From Phoronis australis (lineage: Eukaryota; Phoronida; Phoronidae): a stretch of 64,000 bases of DNA. A program made the position numbers and the translations under genes. Each line of letters begins with the position of its first letter. Positions within the stretch are counted from its first letter, which is position 1. The DNA lies in contig NMRA01000123.1 of NCBI GenBank assembly GCA_002633005.1, forward strand, positions 340,364 through 404,363. Reading direction: 5' to 3'. Under the pieces are notes generated by a model. The model saw only the letters and a list, made by a program, of their open reading frames with translations, searched no databases and was not told the DNA's origin. Of the stretch, positions 37,198 to 47,322 are shown in pieces.

Positions 37198-37751
37198 AGT
37201 TCTCATGCAACTTCCTACTACATGTATTTGTTGATTGTCGCTTTTGGAAAAAAATGGGATGTTATCGTATTAACTAAAATGTGAAGTTCTGGTTTATGAA
37301 TACGCGCTTGTCCCTTATCTCATTAGATCACGAGTGATCCACAAGTCATTACAGTCACAAGAGGAAGTATGCTTTTGGGTTAGATTTCGCGTCCGTACCC
37401 ATCAATTGCAGTGGGGAGGTGCGAAGTAGTCTGAATTTTTTATTCACTTTGAAAGAAAATCAGGTTGACGTGGAGCTGAAGTGCCTTGGGTAGTACGTTG
37501 CGCAGACTCCAACTTCCGGTGGGGTTGAACGATGTGTTTGCATGAGTTTTGAGATAACGTCAATTGTTTTTGTATTTCCTGAACATTACAGCGTCAGATT
37601 TTAAATCGCTATATGGCAAAGTACTTAAATTCAAAGCAGTGTTTTTCTAAGTTCACTTGAGACAGAAGAGAAAATGCCCGAAGTTTCCCCGCCACCCAAC
37701 TTCAACTGCACCTCACCATGTTCTCCATATGGACCCTTCTCTGTCACTTAC

Positions 37752-37939
37752 GCCTCACTTTTACGTTGAACTGTCCACATGTCTCGTATTTATAGAAAAA
37801 CACAGCGCAGGCTGTGTAGGTTCCTTCGTGGTTTGACCCCGCGTCGATGAAAACCTTGGAGTTGGGAAGAACCCCATCTTTCATTTTGCTCATATCCAGT
37901 CTAGGAGGATATTCCCATCGCTTGACTTTTGGAGTAGGA
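37752..37939 (-). CDS. Ig exon 4: second half of the Ig3-like domain
   Basis: A 188-base exon, phase 2 in and phase 1 out, acceptor TTTTCCAG, donor GTAAGT. It starts DPTPKVKRWEYPPRL (compare PTP.IKW in L1 Ig3) and reaches the F strand in EGTYTACAVFF, then YETCGQFNVKV. The cysteine sits one residue later than in the canonical D.G.Y.C motif, and an extra cysteine follows nine residues on. With the missing B-strand cysteine, the usual intradomain disulphide cannot form; the two F/G-region cysteines may pair instead (inference). Confidence 0.85.
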
Positions 37940-39995
37940 CTGGAAAATGGCATCACAAAAACGATACGTAAATATGAAGTATACAATATTTTACACGTCC
38001 AGGTTTGCGTCTTTTCCGAACAATATCACAAACGCAACGCAAAGTGTTGCTATGCGTTCACAAAAGGAAAGTTTCAGTGGATGATTATCGGTTTCACGTA
38101 GGGTACACGGAGACAGCAAATTGATTACCAATTGTAGCTGCAATTGACAAAGAAGTGTTAGTACCCCACCGTTCAAAACTGAAATCAAAAAGTTGAAATA
38201 AAAAACTGAAACTTACAAAACATGACCCTCAGGCACACTGCACCTGGTATCCAAAATTAGGAGGTCTAATCTACTTTTCCATAAAGCACGCCATGAGATT
38301 TGGTGGACAGACACGCAATGTTATATTAACGGGCAGAGCACAGAACAGCACGGGCACAAGGACTGTCATACAGCAGGGCAATGTCATCAAATCTACTCTA
38401 CCTCCGTTTCAGTGTTTAATTGAAATCTTTCAATCGCTTTTCAAGATACCTATACATGTATCATTTGCAAATACTTCCCAAAAATACTAAAAAGACTCTT
38501 GCTACGACCAAAATGTCTGCCTACAAAGGGGTGACGAGTCAAATTCGCCCACAAATGGACCATTGCCACATTACTGTAACAAATATCCTAGTCTCAAATT
38601 CCATTGAAATCTGTCAATTAGTTCTCTAGATATCTTTCAAAAATACTCTTCCCCAAAATTAGTGAAAATCATAGCTCCTGAAGCTGAGGCAAAACCAAAC
38701 TAAAGTAACATGCACTGCCCGAACGTTGCCCTACACCACTACGTCAAATGTTTTCAAAGTACGATCAGGACATTTTCAGACATAGAGCATAAAATTGGAC
38801 TATAGGACAACTGGACAAAATGGCCACTAGGGATTTCCGCTGTGGTATAATTTGCAAGGAATTGATTTTTACCAGTACATTGCCGTCACACACTCTTCTG
38901 TCGAGTTACGTAGGAATATAACAATCGATTATCCAGCCATCCAGAAAATTTCATACAGGGTACTTGAAAGGATGGGTGGAAAAATACTGAACAGCCTCGA
39001 CCACTGGCCTCCAGGGCATGCACCTCTCTAGCGGCACCGTACACCCTTCTGCCAGATTTCATCAACATACTGTATTTCAGAAATAAAGCAGACAACTGAA
39101 CGACCAGACAAAATGGCCCCCGAAACGCTCTTCTTCCAAAACACTGAAAAACCTCGCCTCTCTGGGTCTAGTAGGCGTGGAAAATTGACAACGGACACGC
39201 TCTGTTCTTGTCATGTGCTACACACTTGTACTCAATTTCATCAAAATCCAATCAGGGCTGTTTGAGATATTGAGGGAAAATCGGAAAACCAGACATCTGG
39301 ATGTGCGTTTTCACGGTGAATACTGGGCAACTGTCTCATCATGTGCCCATACTGTACAAGAAGGCATGTCTTTTCGAGAGTACAAGAGGTCTTTGAGAAA
39401 GTTCGAATCTGCAGGAGCAAAAGTGGTACTTAATAACACTTCCGCTAACGAAAAGTTGATGCCGACATACACAAACACATACACATGAGTGTGATCAAAG
39501 AACTCAACAAATACATGCAACCAATCTGTTTTTCGCCTAGGCTGTTCAGTCTGTCACCTCCTGTTGGATACATGGCCTACTGCAAGTACGTGCTAAGGCG
39601 GTACTAATAGAAGAGACAATATACTGCGCGTTACATATGACCGACATGCCAGTATACTCTTTGCCTGGCTATCAGGTACATGTACGGCTATTGTGGAACT
39701 TCTAAGGATTGGCAAAAGTATCCATAGCATTGTTTTGTTTCAGGTTGAAGTACTAAATCGACACTACGTGTAGTATTCCTTAATATTGGTTTAGTTTCCT
39801 TTTGACTAAACATTTCTGTCAAAAAATATTTTCAAACAAGTATATATGTAATGCGTTGATTAAGTTATAAAATTGACAAACCTTAAAAGTAGGGTTGAGC
39901 TATTTTGTGCAAAACAATAGAATACGATATAGCATGAAACAGACACGCAGCACTTAATGCACGCTGTAAGGATTACAATCGAAGTTTCAACTTAC
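37940..39995. other. Intron within the Ig3-like domain, nothing recognised
   Basis: This phase-2 intron is about 2.06 kb. Chance open frames only; no repeat with clear ends was found. Confidence 0.5.
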
Positions 39996-40104
39996 TCTCC
40001 AACAAAAATGAACTTCAGTATAAAGTCCTCGCCGGCGTCTACCTCAACATTGCTCTGTTCATCTCCGTCTGGGTAGAGTAACCTGGGTGTGTTCGTCACC
40101 ACGT
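39996..40104 (-). CDS. Ig exon 3: first half of an L1-family Ig3-like domain
   Basis: A 109-base exon, phase 1 in and phase 2 out, acceptor TATTACAG, donor GTAAGT. It encodes VVTNTPRLLYPDGDE, then VEVDAGEDFILKFIFVG. The PRLLYP motif is close to the PRLLFP that opens Ig3 of L1CAM, and G..F.L matches its B strand. The cysteine expected in the B strand is phenylalanine (LKFIF). Splitting an Ig domain with a non-phase-1 internal intron is normal for this family. Confidence 0.82.
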
Positions 40105-41490
40105 CTGTAATAAAGGATTGTCCAGTTCTTTGAGCGTGTTGCTGTACACGTTTTGGCTCTTAGGCTTGAACTGTTAGTTGAACTGTTACCAAAGGACTGG
40201 CTCGTTGTGGGCAAAGGCTGATGTGTCGTGTTGTTAAAAAATCTTGGCGAGAGTTACATTTATCGAAGGACGGGATGGGAAAACCTTACTAAAAGTAAGG
40301 TTGGACGCGTGCATGGTGACTGAAAGTTTTGTGCAGGCCAAGTGAAAGCATTGTTTTGCCTAAAACGTGATCACACGATACCTTTTGCATGTGCCGCAAC
40401 TAGAAAAATCGGATCCGTGTTCGACCGTTACGCATTAAGACAACCTCCTTACAGACCTGATTTGGCACTATGAGATCATCTTCGCCTAAGGGAGTGAAAG
40501 AAGGTCTAAGGTCTCAACATTACTCCAGTTACTACGAAGCGAAGGGTTTGTCAAAAATTGGAATTGGAACACTCAGTCACCTGGGTTTTACAAAGATGCC
40601 ATACAAATCCTTGTTCGCAAGTTTTACCATTTCTGTTATACATTAGCATGCATCCGAGATTAATGTCTATTCTGTGGTCCGGTGGATGACTTAGTTGCGT
40701 GCATATACTCCATGACCCCAACATAGTTAGAGATTTTACTTGAAATCTCTAGTTTGGACTCGGCTGAAGTCATTGTTAGAATTGATCTATCGCAAGCTCC
40801 GCTCCCTCGCAAAAAATCGACAAACAACCAATAGGTTTTACCCGACAACGTGTTGCTTGACGGGTAAAATGGCGGTTTGGAAACGAACGTGTGTCAAGAA
40901 TGCTGCGTTCTGATAGGTCAGTTCAGCCTTCACTCAAAATTTTGGCTATAGGTTAATTTAGTGATTTTTGAGTGCGAAATTGAACAAGAGAATCACCTAC
41001 ACAAACCACATAATTATACTCTAGTACAGATTAACAGATACGTATCTTAAGTTTGTATTGGAGTAGAAACCAACCTACCAAAATAGCTTTGGAATTACGA
41101 CGTGCCTCTGACTGAGAACACTCGTACACTGGGTTTTGTACGACGCATGCTGTTATTTTCATTAATGGATACGGTGAGGGGCAATATTTTTGAATGACCT
41201 GGCATAAACATGACTCCCTATCTTACGAAACATTGTGTATTGTTGAACACATCCAGGTTTGTTCATGGAGTTGAATGCAAAACCAACATGCGGGCCTTTT
41301 GCTGATCAATTTATGGTAGGTGGTAGTGTTGCACGGAGAATAAGCAAAGGTTGCCAGTAACTGAAATGGATCGTCTCTCTAAAATAACCAGGTACCTGTA
41401 ATCACAGAATGAAGTTTCGGCTGATATTTGTGACATGACACGCAACCATTCTGCCCCTTGATTTTAAAGCCTGCACTACGTTATACTCAC

Positions 41491-41658
41491 CGCTTCTTGG
41501 TGCTTGGTACAAGAAACGTTTTGGTGTACCGTCAATGGTCATGCCGAGCTTATCGTTTTTCTGACCACAATAGAGGTACGTCGATGAGCTTAAGAAATCT
41601 TTCCTTTGAGGATTTGCAAAGACGATTGCTCCAGCTATACCGGCCCGTTTTGTCTCCC
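41491..41658 (-). CDS. Ig exon 2: second half of the Ig2-like domain
   Basis: A 168-base exon, phase 1-1, acceptor TGTTTCAG, donor GTGAGT. It encodes E-F-G strands: AGAIVFANPQRKDF then SSSTYLYCGQKND, with the F-strand cysteine in YLYC. The FANP...Y.C order matches the second half of L1-family Ig2. It joins the preceding exon across a 13.2 kb intron through an Arg codon, and the next exon through an Asp codon. The B-to-F cysteine spacing of about 72 residues is longer than in most Ig domains. Confidence 0.8.
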
Positions 41659-41874
41659 CTGAAACAGTTAAGAGTGGGTTCAGTCAAGCAACAGTTGCTC
41701 CACACATGCACTAGTTGGTCTCGCTTGACGGGTTTTTCGACCAAGTTTTCGAAGAAATGTGAAAGATTATATTTTCACTGTAGCCTCATTTCAAAGGAAA
41801 CACCCCCAGTTCATTTTCAGGTGACTGAACTTTCTGTTAACATGCAAGGGCATGAAGTAGTATTGATAGAATGA

Positions 41875-43400
41875 ATGTTGAAGTCACTGACTCGGTTAGA
41901 ATATGAATAATGTTAAATCTCCTTTCGAGGTCGTGGAGTTTATTGAAACCACTATCCTTCGGTCTCATCTAGAGACCTTCGACAGACGTAAAAATGCAGG
42001 TAACTAGAGCCACACCCGTGTCTGTTACGTCATCGCTGTCACTGATATGTCAAGCGATGTGACCACTACCGGATCGTTGGGAACAAGTTTGGTAGGTAGC
42101 GCGAATATCGCCCGAGCCTCTGTTAAGTGATGGAGCTTGCATCATTCTGCACTTGTATATGTATTTGCTCTCTTTCATTAAGAGGGTAGCATTATCCGAA
42201 AAGATGTCACGCGAAGTCTGAAAACAGTGCTCACCAATCGCTTACACAGAGCAGGTGTTCCTTGATGCTCGTGCCGAGCTTCCAAGCAGTGCCTCATTCA
42301 GACGACACACACCAACTCTTCAGATAATGCTATCATCGTAATAAAAAGCAATTATTGGTACTGAAAAGGCAAGTGGAAGCGGCGAAAATCCACTAAAACA
42401 CGCCATCACTCAACAGTGACTCGGGCTACAATCTTCCCGTCATCTACCACAACTCCATCCCGGCGAATTGGGATCCAACAGAGGTCACATCGCATGGCAA
42501 AAGACAATGATGACGCAACTGACACGGGCGAGTCTCCACTTAATACACCATTCCGTACCCTATGAAGGTCTCGAGATGAGTTCAAAATCTATGGATTTCA
42601 ATAAAATCCATGACTCCGAAAGGTAATGTTACATTATTCCATACATGTTTACAGGATGCACCTCGATATAATCCTTAAATATCTGACTTTATTGTGCATA
42701 ATCCTGAGAAGGATCGCTACATCTGGTTCCAGGGGTCTATTGTACAGACGCAATTACAGTGCGCGCGTTCTCAAAAGAACACGTTAGCGATACATATCCA
42801 TTAAAAATACCCCATACGCGTTAAATAAGTCGAGTGCATTACCGCCATGCGATATTGCATTCCTGGGACTACTTTAACAGTGCCCTATGACAGTGAAAGT
42901 AAAGAGGTAGGTCAATGTCGACTCGACGTACATGTACAGTAGTTAGCGGGTTCGATCATAACACTTTCCCACCGTAGTTTTAAGTAGTACAATTACAGCA
43001 GCATAAAAAAACACTTAACATGCAATCAGGTCCCAAACTTAACATGTCGTACAAAACTGTTAATTATAAGACACTTCTCTTTGTTTCATTTGCTAAATAT
43101 TATATCGTCTTCAACTCAGGCGCCGCAATGTTAAATACTGTTCTTATTTAATTATTTTCAGAACATGTTACAAGTTCAATACAAAATTGACATTGTTTTC
43201 ATATTTTGTAAGAAAACTTTAAGTATGAGCCAATTTCCAAATTATTGGTCTTAACATCTACAATATAAATAAAGAAACTAATTCCAGAAACTAAAACAGG
43301 ATAATAAACTGCATTGTGTCCTTATAGTATTTAATAAAAATAAAGACAATTGAAAAAGTGCAACATGTTTTTTTTTGGTATTTTGCGTTAGTCAGTCAGA
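41875..43400. other. Part of the 13.2 kb intron, nothing recognised
   Basis: No exon with Ig pattern and phase-1 borders was seen. A B-box-like gggttcgatca at 42950 lacks a matching A box and a cloverleaf. Confidence 0.45.
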
Positions 43401-43404
43401 TGGC

Positions 43405-44165
43405 TCAAAGTACCCCAACTACGGGGCACTTTGATCCAGGCATGGGGCACTTTGATCCACAGCAAAGTATAGTCAACACAACGCATTCAATATCTTAAAA
43501 AATATATTTGGTTAATTAAAGAATGTTTTTGACTTTATACTTGATACTGTTTGACGAAATAAGAAATAAACTAACTACCAGTTTAACCCAGGTTTTAATC
43601 TAAACACGAGTCACACCTAACGTCTCTAACACCAATGTACGATGTGCATGCTTCGTGGGCCCAGTCAAGGCAGGTTTTGCACTGTATCCAATCTTCTGCA
43701 ATTGGTTCCACATACTGTTCATTTCATATCAGGCAGTAGTAATTTCTGACAAGGGACATGCCACCTCCTTTCCGCAAGCCTTTACTGGATCGCTTTGGCT
43801 GTGAGGTCATGGATGATGTGTACGGTTGATTTTTTAGTTCTTTGACGTTCTTTTTCGATCAGCTTTCTTTTTTCAGGGCGTCTTGTCAGAACCTTTGCAT
43901 ATCCATGTTGGCGATTTTGATGCTGTGGCTGCAGCAGTGGAAAAATGCGGCATCAGACGTATGTCTTATAGGTCATCGAAACGGAACAATCTCTCTGTCA
44001 TGCATTCCTTTATTAGTCTTTCGTTGATATTTTTTAACCATTTTCTACAATACATTTGCATCAAAATACTTAAAACTTGTTTAAGTTGTTGCTTACATAA
44101 CGTTGGGGCATTATCAGCCATGGCTCAACCTGCCCCGCACACTATGGCTCATAGTGCCCCATCCT
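43405..44165. mobile_element. Pogo/Tigger-like DNA transposon remnant
   Basis: The left end has repeated GGGGCACTTTGATCC words (43423, 43443). The right end has inverted counterparts (ggctcaacctgcccc, ggctcatagtgcccc). The minus strand between them encodes a PHD-like zinc finger of the kind found at the C-terminus of pogo/Jerky-type transposases. No DDE core is visible. Confidence 0.7.
43620..43860 (-). pseudogene. C-terminal PHD-like finger of a transposase, with internal stop
   Basis: The minus-strand frame reads SQPKRSSKGLRKGG, then NYYCLI, a stop codon where the second cysteine is expected, then NEQYVEPIAEDWIQCKTCLD and WAHEACTSYIG. The WIQC..C..WAHE.C signature matches the zinc finger at the end of many pogo/Jerky transposases. 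The TGA in a cysteine position shows it is inactive. Confidence 0.75.
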
Positions 44166-45055
44166 GTTGCTGTTATGTAACTTTAGGTAGAAGGCTGGAC
44201 CTGAGAAATGGTGTCACGTCCAAACTTTAACTTCATAACATATTCCCTAGATTCAATACCGTTGGTTCACAAGTGATCCGTTTATTTAGTAAAATCAGTG
44301 TGCTTGCTACCCTCGGTAGTGATAGCATGCGCGCTTAAATTACAAGAGGAAGTGAACAGGCGGAAGTTGGAATTGTTTGGAAAAAACCGGGCAAATATGG
44401 ACCACAAAACACACGCCCCTCCATTGCAGCTTATCGTCTGAGTTATTTGCTGACAAGAGGAATTGAATTTAGTTAGTGAATGGCTCATATATTTACGAGG
44501 AGAAATGAAAGAGTTATCAATGCCCGGTTGCATGAAACAATCCCAAATCAGGGACTCGACTAAAATCTCTAAATCTACTGCGTATTTTTGAAAACATCGA
44601 CCTCCCTTTCTTGTATTGTTTTAATTTCATTACAAAGTCAACTTTTGAATTTGATACAAATGGCTCTGCTCAAATGGAGAATGAACGCTACGTTAAATTG
44701 TCAATATTATCGAAAATAAATAGGGATCTTTTCATGGAACACCCCGATTTAAAGACAGGCAAAAAGGACCCGACTGCCTTTTAAATATGTTAAATACACG
44801 TACTTTTGTGCAACATATATTTGTTTCGTTTTATTGCACACAATCACTAAAAAATTACTGCACATTTTATGCCCCCCCCATATTATGTGCCCCCATCGGA
44901 AACCCCTTTTATCTTCTCGACAAGTCCCAGTAGACTGGTCTATTGGCATCATCGTTGTGAGCAACACATTCCCGCACTAACCACAACCTGAGCAGTTGAT
45001 CGGCTGTCGGGACAGTAAAAATTTAAGTACCCGGTAGTTTGCTCAAGGAACATCA

Positions 45056-46340
45056 CCAATGGGGCTATTCGGAGAATTCTCCTCGCGGTGTCGCTGCTGT
45101 ACTAGTGGTGATTGAATTGCGCATGCGTGGCTGTCTGCATGTAAACAACTGGTAAAAGATGGAATTTTTATCAAAATACGTCGTCGCGCTAAGCCTTATT
45201 ACTGCTAATTTTCCTGGTGCAAGTCTTCGACAGGTGGCCACAAATTCCCAAAAGACCTAAGGTTACCATATTTGTGGACAATTGCGGTCAACAGGGTCAA
45301 CTAACTGACAAAAAGTGTGTGAATGCTGAAGCCCCGTGTTTGCTCTCTATGTCTATAAGTGACTATGCAGATCCATTCGGAGACTACACAACATTACTTG
45401 GTAAGTTTTTAGCAATGAGTTTCTATCAACATCGTTCGGTGATGTTATCCTCACCAGTTACCCCTCTGAATAACAGTTTTATTGAGTGGAACTAAGGGTT
45501 TATTTTTGGAAACTCACCCGATGCCGGGTAGCTAGGCTAGCAACACGTATTCATATTGTCGTGGGTGGGAGTGCTCTCAAAATAAGATGCAGTCACTGAA
45601 TGTCATTTCCCCATAATCTGTACCAAATTGAAAAGTTTTTACCAATAGTATAAAGCCTTTCTTCTGAAAGAAAAATTTAATGTCACTCAGCTTTTAGCTT
45701 TCATTTCACTGGGTTCTAGTTTCAATGGCCTATAGAAGCGCTTGTAATAAAGGTCCAGTTTCAACACGTGGCTTTCTTTCTATGTAACCTCATTCAGCCT
45801 CAATAACATCCACAATTAGACCCTTGAAGGTAAACACAGCAGCATATCACTTGAATCGTTTTGAGCTCAAAATCAGACTCTGAACTAGACCAGAGTGTGA
45901 CTAGGTCTTCTTTAGCTTCAGTCCCTCATGTTTCTTCCAGGAAAGGAAATAAGCTATTGTCCACACATGACTCATTGCCTATGAAAGACCATCCTCACCA
46001 ACAAGGNNNNNNNNNNNNNNNNNNNNNNNNNNNNNNNNNNNNNNNNNNNNNNNNNNNNNNNNNNNNNNNNNNNNNNNNNNNNNNNNNNNNNNNNNNNNNN
46101 NNNNNNNNNNNNNNNNNNNNNNNNATCGTTAAAATAATCACAAACCTTACCTTTGTATGAGGTCGTGCTTACTTCCTCTCATAGAAACACCCTTTTTACG
46201 CAATCTCAGATTCAGTTGGCACGGCTGCAAGCCATTTCACCATGTATTTAAAGGGCTCGCGAAATCGAGGCTGTTAATCTATCACCACTAGTACACGTAC
46301 GCCCTCTAGTTATTGTAGATTTTCCGAATAGCCCCATTGG
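45056..46340. mobile_element. TIR transposon family A/B, copy A (contains the assembly gap)
   Basis: It begins CCAATGGGGCTATTCGGA and ends with the inverse TCCGAATAGCCCCATTGG; both ends also share an inner gtactagtggtgat. The first 450 bases match copy B at 47323-47770. The 45590-46000 part matches 48830-49255, and the end matches 49926-50142. The N run 46007-46124 hides part of it. An open frame from 45217 (FVDNCGQQGQLTDKKC) has no recognised domain. Confidence 0.85.
46007..46124. other. Assembly gap (118 N)
   Basis: A run of N inside copy A of the TIR transposon. Comparison with copy B suggests roughly 670 bases could be missing, more than the gap length. Confidence 0.99.
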
Positions 46341-46529
46341 AAACATCACCGACGTTAGACACCACTGTCGATTGATAATGTAATTACCAAGCAAAATAAT
46401 CGTGTCAGGTAATTAAAACACCATTCTCAAGCATTTTCCATGATTCCTGAAGTATTATCCAAGAAAAAAAAGGCAAAAGAAAAACACACGGAGAACGCGT
46501 CAAACAGGAAAAACTGCAATTACCACTGA

Positions 46530-46592
46530 CTCGAAATCACGACCTGGCGTATAGAGCGCGTGTGCTTTACCAGTACACCACCACGATTTAAG
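46530..46592 (-). repeat. tRNA-like sequence (SINE head or tRNA pseudogene)
   Basis: On the minus strand, tggtgtactggtaaagcac resembles an A box and gatttcgagtca resembles a degenerate B box, about 30 bases apart, as in a tRNA. The acceptor stem does not close and no intact cloverleaf is seen, so a tRNA-derived SINE remnant is more likely than a working tRNA. Confidence 0.5.
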
Positions 46593-47322
46593 TCCTACTT
46601 TAATACTAAGAGACCTACTTGCTTATGGTCCACAGCGTTTGCACGCGAAACCTACTTCTTTTTGTAATGCTTATTACACGTTTTATATTTTGTGCAATCG
46701 GCTCGTAACAAATTTGTTCTATTTAAAATAGTCTTCAATTGCACAAAAGGCAAAATCCGTTTTTCGTGTTGGCAATAATGACGCGATTGCTTTGGAAATC
46801 GTCTTAAGTTAAGGTTTGACAAAGAGAGAATTATGAGTTTCTGAGTGATTCACTAAGGCTTCGATTAAAATTCACATCTTACCAGCAGCTTCTGTTTTTT
46901 CATCACCACTTAGCCCCCATTTTCTTTAAAAAATGAAGTAATTTTCTTCATTGCACAGTGGAGCAGACGACGGAAACGGAGTCGTAGTGCGCAGCGCTTC
47001 TGCCGGTCGCCTGGGATATCGCGGGAGAGCTAGTACATGTATGCTTAGCCATAATTCTGTTACGAATGCGCCGTGTTTCGAATTTGAAACTTTAAGTTGG
47101 ATCTTGAGCCCCCCCTCAAAACACTAAAACTGCACATAATTAAATCTTGTATAATTTTAATTACCGGGCCCCCTGCCCCCCCTTAAATCCGCCTACGACA
47201 ACAGACCACATTACTGTACACTTCAGTCCATCAGTCATGCCAGTTTGGTTGCGTAAAGCGCTGCCTGTTGATAATTCGACTAGCCAGTCAGAAACGCCGG
47301 TGTAAAAAAAAATTCCCGAGGA

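Larger units (their letters stand above)
33484..37348 (+). mobile_element. Ty3/Gypsy-like LTR retrotransposon remnant
   Basis: Partial LTR-like ends at 33484-33547 and 37276-37348 share tatgaatac, ttatct, gagtgatc and cattaca words. The first is followed by TGGTAGCAACG, a plausible primer binding site. A gag-type CCHC knuckle (CNRCGKLGHSCKYC) lies at 35152-35193. A protease-end motif (GPAIVGFPSCETL) is near 35674. An integrase fragment with NCPTCQEDQK, IPIQPW and FIIVDYH lies at 36000-36250, and a basic TTRSGRKVTK-type tail near 36890 before a MITE. Reverse transcriptase and RNase H are absent; stops and frameshifts break the rest. Confidence 0.85.

Noticed and set aside
42945-42965. B-box-like gggttcgatca suggesting a tRNA gene
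   Set aside because: No A box at the right distance and no cloverleaf can be drawn.
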